From Mantis religiosa (lineage: Eukaryota; Arthropoda; Insecta; Mantodea; Mantidae), in the NCBI GenBank assembly GCA_030765055.1, contig CM060953.1, forward strand, positions 6,951,800 to 7,015,799: a stretch of 64,000 bases of DNA. Reading direction: 5' to 3'. The position numbers and the translations under genes were made by a program. The notes below the pieces were generated by a model. That model saw nothing but the letters and a program-made list of their open reading frames with translations. It searched no databases and was not told where the DNA came from. Positions 33,351 through 44,820 of the stretch are shown piece by piece (the stretch's first letter is position 1; each line of letters opens with the position of its first letter).

Positions 33351-34090
33351 TGCTAAATTGTTCATTAAATGTTTGCAGTCAATTCTTAATACTACGCTCT
33401 AGCTGCTGTAAAATTGCAAGAGCCAAACTACAGTTAGTAATTATCTTGTGATTGACACATGTGCTGCTGTGTTACCTGAGGGGCTCTACAAGTGATAGAC
33501 CAGTTGGATAATAATTCATTACTGTTGCAGCTGTGTCACTGACTTTGAAACAGCTAGGGGTTCAGTGGATATACTGATTTGATGTTTAGAATAACATTTC
33601 ATTAACACTGCAAGTTTCTTCCGGGTTTAGAAGCCTGAGTCTGCTGGAGTTTTGATGTCGGACGCTTTGTACTACATGCTGTGAACATTATTGTTGGTGT
33701 GGTCTAAGTCTCCTTGGCAAAGGTTCAAGCACAACTGAGATATCTTGCTAGAGGTGTCTTATTTATATCTGGGCTGCTCATAGGAAGAAACTTGTAGTGT
33801 TAATTCTGATTCTGGCTGTTGAAAGCTTAATACTCAAAATATTTCATTTCCTGAAGTGTTTGGTAATAGTATATGCAGTAATTCCATAGGTGGAAGTGAC
33901 AATGTGTCAAACTGACTACGATTAGTTTTCTTCAGTTCCATAAGAATTTAATCTCCACAAAAATGTGATAGCTAAAAATAATTGGTTGCTATGGATCAGT
34001 TTGCAGCTTTTGTTTATAATGAGCTGCCAACTTTGGTTTTAGTTCCATATGGGCCCCAGTTAATAATGCTGGTAAAAGACTTTGTGATAT
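33351..34090. other. Spacer between the two MITEs, nothing recognised
   Basis: 740 bp without repeat or exon-like peptide. The nearly equal sizes of spacer and flanking elements mean the whole 2.25 kb could form a large stem-loop. Confidence 0.4.
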
Positions 34091-34099
34091 CAAACTAGA

Positions 34100-34845
34100 G
34101 CTCTTCTTTAAGACATGTTGCATAAGAAATTTTGTCTAAGTCCAACATTGGAGACATGCACAAGGGCTGACGAAACCTGCCAAAGTGGCATGCGCCGATG
34201 TCAACACTCCCAGCATTGATCCAACTACTACACTACTTTTTGTTGCAATGCTGGATCTTCTCTTACCTATATTTAAAAAAAGAATCATCTGATATGACAA
34301 TGTTGGAGGATGTAAATCACAAAAATATAATAAAAATATTAAAAAAAGAAAAGTTGTAGTCAATGAACATTTAAACAATGCCAGACATTTTTGATTGATG
34401 TAGGATGGCATCACACTCCCGGCACAATGTTCTTTCTTAATAAACTTTCGTCACACAAACTGCATACACTTTCCGTCTTCGCATAAAGGCGCAAGATCAA
34501 TTAAACTTATAAAGTGAGCCATTGGTTTCAGATACAACTCCCACCTAATAACTTTCTTTACTGAATGCCAAGACCCCAGTAGTATATTCATTTTCAGATT
34601 TTACAGTTAAGCTGCTACCTTCCTAACAATGGCACATGTGCTGTGCACCTGTGAAGTGTCAAACATCTGCAAAACAGATGCTTGGGGTGTTAGTGGAAAG
34701 GTTGGCAACAGAAGCTTGTGCTAATAACCGTGTCAGGAGCACTACAACTGCGAGGACACTTTGGCAGATTCTGTCAGCCCTCGTGTGTGCCTCCGATGTT
34801 GGACTTAGACAAATTTTTTTACGGGAATTGTTCTAAAGAATATCC
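34100..34845 (-). mobile_element. Mutator-like MITE, copy 2, inverted, with 9 bp target-site duplication
   Basis: The ends mirror copy 1 (left GCTCTTCTTTAAGACATG; right inverted GGATATTCTTTAGAAC). The duplication is CAAACTAGA at 34091-34099 and 34846-34854. The interior matches the complement of copy 1 throughout, including GAGCCATTGGTTTCAGATAC and GATTTTACAGTTAAGCTGCT. The different duplications prove two independent insertions. Confidence 0.88.
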
Positions 34846-35016
34846 CAAACTAGAACCATATGGACTACATTGCCTAGGTTAATGTATTTATATGAATGGG
34901 GAAGAACCAAAAAGATTTGCTATTTTTCCAGATTCCACTAATATTCAATTGTTTGCATTTCCCTCTACACATTTGCAGTGTTAAACAGAGTACTTTGTTG
35001 AAATTTAACAATTTCC

Positions 35017-35663
35017 TTAACCCATTCACATCATGTGATGAGCTGCACTGGAATGATGCTTTGTGGTGTTTAAATTGTTTGTCGAGTTCAACTCGCACAC
35101 ACGTGCTGTTGCACATAAATGCATGGAGTTCAAGTTGTAGGCAGTAGATGGCTCTAAACTATATTCTAAGGCAGTCAACATACCACGACGCTGATATATA
35201 CATTTCACATGGTTTTGCTGCTAAAAATGTATCTGTATTTTGCAGTGTTGCATATCTCGGTAAGCAACATGGCAAAGAGAGCAGTGCATGGTAATGAGGG
35301 AGGGTTTACAAAAGCTTTTTTATAGTCCTTTCTGCAATGATAATGAACTAAGTCATTTCAGAATCTGAAGAACCCCAAGCAGTACTTCATAATGATACAA
35401 GTGATGAAAGCAGTAATCATGTAAGATTTTACTGTGATTTATTCAAGTGCAATTCTTATTTTGCTCAATAGATGGCCAGGCAATGTGCCATTCTATCTAA
35501 AAACACGTTTAACCCATGGGGAGTTCAGTTTTTTATAAATGCATCTTGACTGGTTGATTTTATACAATTATTTTAAAATTATCATGCAACACCACTGGTA
35601 GAGTATTTAAATTGGATTTCTCAGCAACTAGTAGGGTATTTGAATATGACGCGAATAGGTTAA
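35017..35663. mobile_element. piggyBac-like remnant bounded by TTAA
   Basis: TTAA lies at 35017-35020 and 35660-35663. Inside, the left end is CCCATTCACATCATGTGATG and the inverted right end is CCTATTCGCGTCATATTCAA, a partial inverted repeat starting CC as in piggyBac elements. A stretch at 35363-35420 reads ESEEPQAVLHNDTSDESSNH, an acidic/Ser-rich peptide of the type found near the N-terminus of piggyBac transposases. The catalytic domain is absent. Confidence 0.6.
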
Positions 35664-36380
35664 AGTGTCTAGGGAGGGTGGATACATTAGACTTTCAAAT
35701 TAATCACCTCACATTTTCCATCTTTAAATCATGTCTTTTGCATTTACTGTATTAATCAAATTTTTTGCAATTGTTTTATGTTTTTATATCCATTGAATCT
35801 ATGGGCGCAGGTGCTCCACACAGCATTACTGAGTTGGCCATGCAGCTGTAGGAGCTTAATCACAAAGAAGTTTCTAGTCAGTAATAAAAACATGAAGTTT
35901 GTACTTAGAGGTCATGGATATTACTTGGAAGGAACAACATTCATTTCTTTAATACTACTTGTGACAAAAGTGAACCAGAAGCATTTTATTACTTTAGGAG
36001 TATTTGAAGTTTGCTGTCTTATAGAGCCTCGTGACCACGCCCCCTTTTCTGCATGTTTTGTTTTATAGCAAAATGAACATGGCCTTTCAGCTATTGAACA
36101 TGTGCATTGGGTATACCAACCTATAGTAAAGGATAAATTACGTGATTGACACATGGTTCTATGAACCAGTCAGTGAACTGTGTATCTCTCTGACCAATAA
36201 CTTATGAACTTCCAACTCAGCCATGATTAGTAATGACCATCCGGCAGGGAGATGTGTCCATCGCAAAGTAATTTCTCTCCAGCTACAAGTGATTAAATTT
36301 GCTGGATTATTCTGTTATCAGCGGAGTTCAGTCTTGCAGATCTTAGTGCCATGCCTTATTATTGTTGCTAAGCTCTTCTT
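35664..36380. other. Intergenic, nothing recognised
   Basis: No repeat shared with the rest of the window was seen. Confidence 0.3.
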
Positions 36381-36383
36381 ACC

Positions 36384-36582
36384 CCTTGGCTATGCTTTGC
36401 AGTTTAGAGCTCTCAATTCCTTGACTATGCTTTACAACTTATAGTCCTCAATTTCTCTGCTGTGCTTTGCAGCTTCGAGTTCTCAATCCCTTAGTTATGT
36501 TTTATGGCTTACGGCCTTAATTCTTCGGGTTTGCTTTGTGACTTGGACTCTTAATGTCTGCTATATACTTTGTGATTTAGCA
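36384..36582. repeat. Degenerate 35 bp minisatellite, about six units
   Basis: The motif TATGCTTTGCAG and its variants recur about every 35 bp: 36391, 36426, 36462, 36496, 36531 and 36565. Each is followed by a CTCAATTCC-like segment. Units are strongly diverged. Confidence 0.65.
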
Positions 36583-37174
36583 TTTTCATATGTTGCAACT
36601 GTGTATAGGTTTGCATTTGCAAAACTACTTGAGATATCAACTGTTACGAAGCTTGGAAATTATGGGTTCTCACTACTACAGATAGTAAAAAATGTCCAAA
36701 AATATTATTCTCAACTGTAAGATCTATTCGTTAGTACATGTGTATTTCTTGAGAAAATGCAGATGCAGGCATTATGTTCACGTTATGTACACAATTTGTA
36801 ATTTGTTGTTGCCATACATTCCAACTTTCATGATTGAACCATACCATTTACAGAAGCAGAGACCATTTTATGTCTCAAAGTGATGGTGATTTTTGCTATG
36901 GACATGAAAAGGCATTACATAGTAATTTAAGATTACGGATTGAGTGGTTTACAGCACTATGAAAGAGCAGTGTTCACTGTGTATCCATTCAAATTGATCC
37001 TCCTATGCTGGACCGTTAACAAGACGTACAGCACCTGTAGTAAACAGCAGTAAATGGGCAATATGAACTGTAAAGCCAATTACCTCACTCAAATTGTTCA
37101 TCCTGTTCACCTTTGGATATAAGGTGTGTTTCTCATCTTTTGTTATGGCTTATATTAAGTCCTGTACTGTGGTG
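36583..37174. other. Intergenic, nothing recognised
   Basis: AT-rich, no family recognised. Confidence 0.3.
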
Positions 37175-37450
37175 TTGTAAGCTAGAACATTGTGCTTTGG
37201 TTCTCTGCCATGGAATTAACCTGGGATCGATCCCACCTTCGTGGGGTGCAGATTTTAAGTCCAGGTTAAAGGACAAGTGCCTACACAGCATTGTGAGGAA
37301 ATTGAGGAGCTACGCAAGGTAACAAAACCTGGTCTAGAAAGTCAACTTTCCAGCTGTGCCGAGTTGCTGACCTTTCATATGTGGGTGTGAGGCCAACAGT
37401 TGGGCTTGCAGGCTCAGCCCACTTGGGCTATTACGCCTTGGGGGGTTATG
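37175..37450 (+). mobile_element. SINE F copy, diverged
   Basis: TTCTCTGCCATGGAATTAAC, then the B-box-like GGGATCGATCCCACC, GTGCAGATTTTAAGTCC, CACAGCATTGTGAGGAAATT and GGTGTGAGGCCAACAGTTGG follow the order of the copy at 26364-26680. Confidence 0.75.
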
Positions 37451-39302
37451 TTGTGCAGCTAAACCAGCATTTGTGATTCCTCAAATGAGTGAAGGAAGTG
37501 AAATTGTAAATACTTTAAAAAGTCTTTAATCGACTCTCTTTAAAGTTAACTTTAATAGTGTTTCAAATGGGAACAGTTCTAGATGCGTTAGAGCACTCAG
37601 CATTGCCACCTTGTTACCCCCACTCATTTTATATTTCCCTTTTACTCGCACACTAACCGATAGACCGTGGCGCTAATTGTAAGGAAACGTAAGCTGAATT
37701 TTCCAGACTTTAATAATAATGCAGTTGAAATCACAACACAGATATTTACATATTATGCATATTTTAAATTTTATAATTGTAATTATAGTTTATGAATAAC
37801 TATTTTTCTAATCCAGTGGAACTGCCAGTGGTGCTCTCATATAGCTGTGAATGTCATTTTCATCAAAAGACTATTCATCATTGTTGTCTTCATTGTCTTT
37901 GTATTGCAAATTTATGACGATAGGCTCCAAAATCTCATCATGTGCTCTTTCTTTCCAGATGTCTTGTAGTTTACCTTATTGCCTCACCATTTTTACCTGC
38001 CTTGTGTTACCTTGGCAATTTCTTGGTGAATAAGTTGTTCAGTGTCAATCATTTTAAAAGTATTCTTTTTGTAACTGTTTGCTACATAGTTTGTGCCTAC
38101 ATTAACTCAATTGGATCGTACTGGCAGTGAAAAGGAGGAAGGTGGTTTACCTGTTTCATTTCAGTTGCAAATTGATCCAGCTGATACACTTTTCCCTGGT
38201 TTTTAACTGGAAAAACATCTGTATAATACTGCTTTGAACTCTAGAGTAAATAGAGATTAGGTACCATTCCTCAAGCCAGCAGGTAGTGTATTGTTTGTTT
38301 TTGCACAAATTTAACAAACACTTTGGTTCATTCAAAGCAATTCTTTTATCACATCATGTCAAGAGATGATTCAGCTGGCCCTCGTCACACACCACTTATA
38401 GGGAATGCAATATGACAACACTGCAGGACTCCCATTGGTTGCTCAACTAGTAGAATTCCAGGACAGTCATCCCATTTGAAACAATAGTGTAGCATTGATC
38501 TAATGTCATTGAAAGGCTGTAATCCATCCACCCCGGTTTTAGAACGTTTTATTTAATAGGATGGGGACTGCCAACCTAAATAAGTAACATTTATTGGTTT
38601 GGCAAGGTTTTAACTACATAGAAACTATGGCTACTTTTGCAGTTGCAAAACTAGTATTCACCTAGTATCCTAAAATCACGCAGTCTATAAATGTATTGCT
38701 TGACTTTCGTATTCTCAGCTTTAGAATTGCTTACAGCTGCATATTCTATGTGCAATGCAATAATACAAACCATTATCAACCGTTACTGATATAGGACACT
38801 GGGAGGGAAACGTAACATGGAAAATGCAATAATATACTTTCACAGACACACTGCTGTCGTTAACACCTTACTGTTGTAAATTAATAAATTACACAATATG
38901 CAAATTTTTAAACCCGACAGTGTGTTCACATAATCAGGTAACTACATTGATGACATACATAATCAGAATAATTTGAGAATTTGTCTAAAGTAAATAAATG
39001 ATATATGTAGTGGTCTATACACAGACTGCTGGGTGTTAATGGGTTAATGTCTGGTTGATGCTTAGTTTCTCACCATTTCTCACCACTGCAAAGGCTAGTG
39101 ATTAACAGGAGCAAATGTTTTACAGTCAATTTGGTTGATATAAGATTTTATATTAGCTTTTCTCTAATTCTTTTAAACTTGGCTCCACTGCCCTGAAGAA
39201 TTATAACATGGAATGTTATTTAAATAATGCAAAACTGATGCATTGAGAGAAAATGGTTAAGCCTTTGGCATAGATGGACGAAAGCCAAAACATCGTTGAG
39301 AG
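37451..39302. other. Intergenic with one dispersed repeat
   Basis: Bases 38385-38455 (CACACACCACTTATAGGGAA, GCAATATGACAACACTGC) recur inverted at 63676-63745, so a dispersed repeat is present. Nothing else was recognised. Confidence 0.4.
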
Positions 39303-39590
39303 AGGTGGAATTAGATGACATGGCTGAGAGGTTAGAATACTTGGCTCTCACCAAGGCGACCCAGCTTCGATCCCAGGCGACTGTAAAGAGAGATTTATGG
39401 TGGACAACATAGCGCTGCCAATTGCACCGTCTTTCCTGTCATTCTTCTCACTCTTATATATATCATTCACTTCCTTCACCTTCACACCAGACATTGGGCT
39501 GATCACTTATCCTGGTTCTCTATCGGATCCAAAGCTTCAGTTCCTCAGGCCCAACCTTAAAAGGGATAGAGGAACAAGAATCCCCTAACA
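39303..39590 (+). mobile_element. tRNA-derived SINE, family K
   Basis: The head GACATGGCTGAGAGGTTAGA resembles the A-box region of a serine-type tRNA, and the B-box-like CAGCTTCGATCCCAGGC follows 40 bases later. A body of about 210 bp follows. There is no second copy in the window. Confidence 0.6.
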
Positions 39591-40030
39591 CCACGATAGT
39601 ACAATTAGGGAAGTTGAAGAAGGAATTAGATGAAATATTCAATACCAAAGCTGAGATTTGTATGATGGATCTTCCTGTTCTATGTAGTTACTCTAACTGA
39701 GCTACCGTGGAAACATGCAGATACGACAACAAATTATCTTGCTCACATTCCTTTCTAGTACACCACAAGATCTCATATAACATACCATGATGACAACTTA
39801 GAGGTTGCAAAAGTCCCAGGTTTCATAATGTAAATTGTTAGATCAGTCTGTGGAGATTAAATTGGAGAATATTAAGAATGTGTAATGTCATAAAGATTAG
39901 TGATCAGAGGAGTGAGGGGCAAAGCGATGAGAAGTGCTACATTTGCAGGCCTCAGCTCAGAGTAAACACAACTGGATATTTTCTTTACCTGACTACATTC
40001 CTGATGTCCTGCCTACTTGTTCTGTAACTA

Positions 40031-41180
40031 CAGTAAAACCTCGTTAATCTGGACCCCTTTAAACTGGATTTTTCTTAGGATTACTATGGAGGAGATTCGG
40101 CACTGAAATCTGTGGTTTATTGTACCTAAGAACCAAGTGGGGCATCCCTAGGAGGAAGGATAAGGCGAGAGGAGACAGAGGGCAGTCAACCTAAGGAGTT
40201 ACGACAGCGCTGAGACACCCGCCGACACTGTTACCCTGAAGGAAACCACCAGATGAGAGATGATGTGAAATGGTAATGGAGATGAAATTGAGGGACAGGA
40301 CATTTGGGGGATGTAATTAATCTTAATCCAATGTCTGGACAAAACCCATGGGTTATGTTGGCCACGGAAATCGGACTCGGACCTCCTGAATGCACACCAC
40401 AGATGAAAGCATGTGAGCCATCCCGCTTAGTGGATTTTGCTTAATCTGGACAAGCATCCTTAAAAAAAAAAATCTGCAAATTGCTAACTTAAATTATAGT
40501 ACTGTACTAAGAAAAACTGAAGGAAACTGTCCATTTTTGCACAGATTGTACAGTAAGAATTTCTTAGGAATACCAGGAATATATTAGTGCCAGTACAATA
40601 TGCTGTCCTCCTTCCCACACCCTTGCTGTACCTCAATAGAACTTGCAACTGTTGCCTGAAGGATTAGTTTAACATTTGCCTTTCTCAGTCATTAAGCTAC
40701 AGAAACAATTAGTATGCAATGTTGCTTAGTAAACCCACAATCACCAGGGAAATGCAAGCATAAGTCGCTTACAATACATGAGAACTGAAAATTATCAAAA
40801 GAATTGAATATGGTGGCATTCTTGTGTGTGTATGTGCAGAATGTGTGTGTGTGTGATTTCAAATCCATGATTTTCTATTTTGCAAGTGCAATAATTACCA
40901 TTTCAAACTCTACATTGGTAATGCATGGAGGAGACTTTTGAATGACACGAATACAATTCAGTTAAATGACTCACCAAACACTGGTTGGGTTGGCGAGAAA
41001 TCTGTCACAGTAGACGAGAACGAAGATGATCCAGACTTTACATCATGACTGATGAAGAAATTGTGGAAAGTGTTAGCAATGCAAGGGACACTAGTAGTGA
41101 ACTTGAGGCTGAGAATGTGGATTTCGGAATTGATTTAACTGTTTACCAATTTGTTGAATCATCTTTTGTATTTCTTTAAT
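40031..41180 (+). mobile_element. pogo/Tigger-type remnant containing a SINE B
   Basis: The left end CAGTAAAACCTCGTTAATCT with GGACCCC is the typical pogo/Tigger terminal repeat, preceded by TA. A second block GCTTAATCTGGAC lies at 40438-40451, after the inserted SINE B. Far right, 40920-41120 translates with frame breaks as WRRLLNDTNTIQLND, VDENEDDPDF and TDEEIVESVSNARD. This resembles the acidic C-terminal tail of Tigger-like transposases. The catalytic core is deleted and the right terminal repeat was not found. Confidence 0.65.
40085..40437 (-). mobile_element. SINE B copy inside the pogo remnant
   Basis: GATTCGGCACTGAAATCTGT, AAGTGGGGCATCCC, GGAAACCACCAGATGAGAGA and a degraded head (CATCCCGCTTAGTGG) follow the order of the copy at 48236-48560. 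Confidence 0.8.
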
Positions 41181-41329
41181 TTTTTTCCATTTTATTGAGT
41201 GTTAAATTGCTTGTATAGTAGCCTTTGAGTCTAAAAGAATAACTATATTTTGTCATTTATGTAGTCAAGGAAATATGTTTTGCAGTGATAAATAAACAGC
41301 TTATATTTCTCATTCAAAATTTGTGATAT

Positions 41330-41480
41330 TTTTCCTACATTTCTATAAAAAGAAAAGAAGTGGCATATACCACCTGCGCCAGTTCCAACTTTGGTATCAG
41401 AGAGGGAACCATCTATATGTGTCCATTCTTGAGTTGGATATTTTAGATTTAGAGTTTCTAGTGTAAGAGTTTTAGCTGTG
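41330..41480 (-). pseudogene. LINE RNase H domain fragment
   Basis: The minus strand encodes AKTLTLETLNLKYPTQEWTH then IDGSLSDTKVGTGAGG and ICHFFSFYRNVGK. A LTLE..N.KYP...W..xxDGS pattern followed by a Gly-rich strand matches the start of RNase H domains carried by some non-LTR retrotransposons. Only about 50 residues survive; no reverse transcriptase is attached. Confidence 0.6.
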
Positions 41481-41666
41481 ACAGGATTATATAATAAAAT
41501 CAAATCTTGTGTCAGACATTTTAAGAAGAATAGTGTAGATTGTCTTACAGGTTGTAAAAGTAGTGCCAAAATGTATGCTTTTTCACAAAATTACTGCTTC
41601 CATTCCATAGACCACTGGCCCATTTATAAAATAGTTTTGTGGCATATCACTTACGCCAAAGGAAGG

Positions 41667-41790
41667 TTTTTTTTTTTTTTTTTTTTTTTTGTAATTTACA
41701 TTCTCCAACGTTGTCATATTGGGTGATAAGTGGAAGGGATGAAATGATGCTCAAATGAGTGACCGAGATTCGAACTCGGGACCTCTTGGA
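41667..41790 (-). mobile_element. SINE A copy with internal deletion
   Basis: A T24 run, then GTAATTTACATTCTCCAACG and GAAATGATGCTCAAATGAG, joined directly to TGACCGAGATTCGAACTCGG. About 100 bp of body is missing. Confidence 0.8.
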
Positions 41791-42985
41791 AGGAAGGGTG
41801 CAACTTCAAAATCCTTTTTTTTTTTATTTAATTTTTATAAAAAGCTTTATTACTTATAAAGTTTCTAACAGGTTTTATCATTTACAAAATGTTGATAGCA
41901 GTGATAAACCAAAATAAACTGACAACATGGGAGAACATATTCATATGGAAAAATAAGGACTGAGTAATGAACTTTGAAATCCCACCAGTAGATACTTTGA
42001 CAAAGAAGTTCATAGTTCCACTGCCAGAGAGAAGAGAGTAGACGACAACAGATGCTAGTTGGAGAGAGGTTGAAAATGGAGTCCCTCGATAATATTGTGA
42101 CATTAATATTTTGATACATTTTTGAAAAAGACAAAATTGATAAAAATTGTATACTTGGAAGATGGAATAATATCGGTACACGCGTAGGTTTGCAAGTCAT
42201 GCTGGGTTGTTAGGCGGAGGTCGAAAGCCTTGCTGACATAGCTGACGAAGCAGTGAGTCAGTCGCTGCTTCGGCAGAGTTTCGGCATTTAAACCCAGGGG
42301 TTTTGGCCCAGGCGGGAGTAGTCTAGCACATGCTACCGGAATCGCGTCGCCTGATTCTCTTACAGCCGCATCTATAATCTCCAAGAATGATCATCATAAA
42401 GCCAGGAGCAGGAACCTTAGGCCAGGTAAAAGCCACAGTTGTCCTCGTATAGATCATTTCTTTTGGTTTTGGGTAGTTTCTATAGTAGTTATCGTTCCGT
42501 TGTAGATTCTAGAATAAATACTATTTAACCAGAACTACATGTCAAATTTTAAATGAGGCCAAACCTGCCTGGTAACCCAGACCTTGTTAGGAACATCTCC
42601 TTCCTGAGCTCCCCCCCCCCTCCCCCCTTCTAGTGACATTCAATGGAAAAGTGTAATTTACCTGCCAGTTGGCACATCCATGAATGTTACAATATAAAAA
42701 TATATGAAGTGTCAATAAGCCGACTAGAAATATTTTTTTCAATTAATTTTGACGTCACTGTTACTAAATTCCTCCAATCACGCATAACATGTTTTGAGAT
42801 TCCCTGAATCCAGAAGAAAAAGTATTTTTTGAGCATTATGTGAGAGAGGGAATGGCAAAAGTAAAGTACAGTATGTGGTGTACTACCAAACTTGGTATTT
42901 AAATGCAATATAAAAGATTTTCAACAAAATGCCCTCACCTCAGACTACCCTTAACAAAGAAAATTACTTGAAGTAACCCTTATTG
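41791..42985. repeat. Repeat J pieces and unclassified sequence
   Basis: Bases 41985-42110 (GACAAAGAAGTTCATAGTTC through GGAGTCCCTCGATAATAT) are the reverse complement of 48760-48880. Bases 42700-42800 (GACGTCACTGTTACTAAATT, CCTCCAATCACGCAT) match 46055-46100. A GC-richer segment at 42190-42400 remains unclassified. Confidence 0.6.
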
Positions 42986-42989
42986 GTCC

Positions 42990-43280
42990 TGTGCCATGGC
43001 ATGGGTTAGAGCATTGTTCGTTGGTTCCCTGCCACGGAAGGTCCCTGGGGAATGCAGATTTTAAGTCCCAGTTATAAGGCCAGTGTCCACTCAGCATTGT
43101 GAGGCAATTGAAGATCTAAGCTAGGTAGCTCACCTTGGTTTAGAAAGCCAACTTTCCAGGTAGCGGTTGCTATGATCTCCTCCCCGTATCAGTTGGATGA
43201 TCACCCACTCTACCTTGCATATGTGGGCGTGAGGCTGGCAGTCAGGTTGGCAGGCTCTGGCTCACTTCCTTACTGTTTTC
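42990..43280 (+). mobile_element. SINE F copy
   Basis: TGTGCCATGGCATGGGTTAG, GTCCACTCAGCATTGTGAGG, GTTGGATGATCACCC and GGCGTGAGGCTGGCAGTCAG follow the family F layout. The B-box region is partly deleted. Confidence 0.78.
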
Positions 43281-43439
43281 TCAGGTGCTGCACCCCTTCT
43301 TATCCTGAACAAGTTTTGGGTTAGAAGTAGTGCAGAGTACTTGATTCTACTACCAAAATAGGAAGGCTATGGCACGAACTGAGACCAGCTGAATGTTCTA
43401 GTCTGGTCGTGGCCCAATAAACTACCATTATAGTTAGGT

Positions 43440-43612
43440 GGAGTCAGACTGAAAAATTTAATGCCATAGCCGGCATTTGAACCACGGATCTCCTGATATG
43501 CATCTGGTTGCTCTTAATCATTGGCCAACACGACATTAAAGACTTCAACTGACTTGTATTTTCCCGGTAAACCACTAGGAACTCTCATATACGAGATATA
43601 CACCATTTGTGT
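43440..43612 (-). mobile_element. Repeat D (tRNA-like), copy 1
   Basis: Minus strand: AATGATTAAGAGCAACCAGA then GGAGATCCGTGGTTCAAATG with B-box-like GTTCAAATGCC, then GCTATGGCATTAAATTTTTC. Upstream of the head the copies share GTTCCTAGTGGTTTACC. Other copies lie at 43925, 44755, 49085 and 49410. Confidence 0.7.
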
Positions 43613-43912
43613 CGATGCATGTCTGGTAACTCTAATATCTATGTATCCTGTACTCATTTAACCATTTCATTCATTGTCGGATATGACAACGCTGGAGGTT
43701 TTCTCTTATCCTGAAAGATGAATGTCTGATAACTCTAAGCTCTATGTACCCTGTACTTATTTGAACATCATTTCATTCATTGTCCGATATGAATTAATGT
43801 TTGAAGTTTTCTCTTATCCTGAAAGATGAATGTCTGGTAACAAGCTCTATGTACCCTGTACTCATTTGACCATTTCATTCATCGTCCAATATTACTTAAC
43901 ATTGGAGGTTGT
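43613..43912 (+). repeat. SINE A 3' body array, about 2.7 units
   Basis: Three successive blocks of the 108 bp unit (GAATGTCTGATAACTCTAAG and variants) are sandwiched between two copies of repeat D, with several small deletions. Confidence 0.8.
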
Positions 43913-43924
43913 AATATGCTATTA

Positions 43925-44130
43925 TCTTAAATAGGTAGACTGAGACTGCAAATTCTGTCATAGGTGGGATTTCAACCACATATCTTCTAATCTTTGTCCG
44001 GTTGCTCTTAACCATTGAGCTACCATGAGAACTTGCCAGCATGACATTAAATTCTCCAACTGACTTGTGTTTTTCGCAGTAAACCACTAGGAGTTCTCAT
44101 ATACATGAGATACACACCGTTTGTTGCAAC
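43925..44130 (-). mobile_element. Repeat D, copy 2
   Basis: Minus strand: ATGGTAGCTCAATGGTTAAG, AGAAGATATGTGGTTGAAAT and ACCTATGACAGAATTTGC. The upstream extension AACTCCTAGTGGTTTACTGC is shared with copies 1 and 4. Confidence 0.7.
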
Positions 44131-44310
44131 TTACTATGCTGTAAGTACTTATTCAAACTTTGCCATGCACACAGTTGTGGAAGAACAATTATTTTGCATC
44201 TATTAGCCTAATGTTCTTGTCTATCGTTTAATATTCATTGATTATAATCTCCTTTAAGAACTTCATAGGCTACGTAGAAAATGAAGCTAGCTGCAGTGAA
44301 GCAGTAAATA

Positions 44311-44453
44311 TTACACACATATAAATATTTGCCACTAAGGCTCCACTTATATTAAGAGATTGGTTTTAATAGTTCTTTCCATTAGAAAGAAGTATTAACA
44401 CCAATTTCTTAAAATAAGTGGAGCCTTAGTGGCAAATATTTATATTTGTGTAA
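44311..44453. repeat. 143 bp near-perfect hairpin (68 bp arms, 7 bp loop)
   Basis: The left arm 44311-44378 and the right arm 44386-44453 are reverse complements with 5 mismatches in 68. The arm begins TTACACACATATAAATATTT and includes GCCACTAAGGCTCCACTTAT. It may be a palindromic MITE; RNA from either strand would fold into one long stem. Confidence 0.9.
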
Positions 44454-44754
44454 CTTCATAGGCTGTTCATAGAAAATTCAGTATATGCATTTTACTGATG
44501 TAGGTAAATTAATCAAAGGGTTAAGGTTATAATTAAAAAGTATAATACGAGTCAACTGACACATACCAAAAATTTTCTTTCAACGTGTCGTCTCCACTTG
44601 AAGGCATTATCAAGAAATTGTCAACTAGCTAGAACTTTGGTGTTCCAACTGATCATTGTTCTCTGGAGATGAGACATCTGACCATGATCCAATGAGGCTA
44701 AGGAAAATATTTTCTTGTAATGGAATATTGAAATTCATTCAATGTTTTTGATAG
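44454..44754. other. Intergenic, nothing recognised
   Basis: No shared repeat was seen. Confidence 0.3.
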
Positions 44755-44820
44755 AGTCACACTGAAAAATTCAATGCCATGGCTGGGATTTGAACTACGT
44801 ATCTCCTGGTTTCTGGTTAT
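44755..44820 (-). repeat. Repeat D fragment
   Basis: Minus strand CAGGAGATACGTAGTTCAAA, TCCCAGCCATGGCATTGAAT. Only the B-box side of the head is present. Confidence 0.65.

Noticed and set aside
41865..42200. Overlapping minus-strand ORFs of 99 and 111 codons
   Set aside because: They lie in repeat J and AT-rich sequence, have no motif, and overlap each other in two frames.
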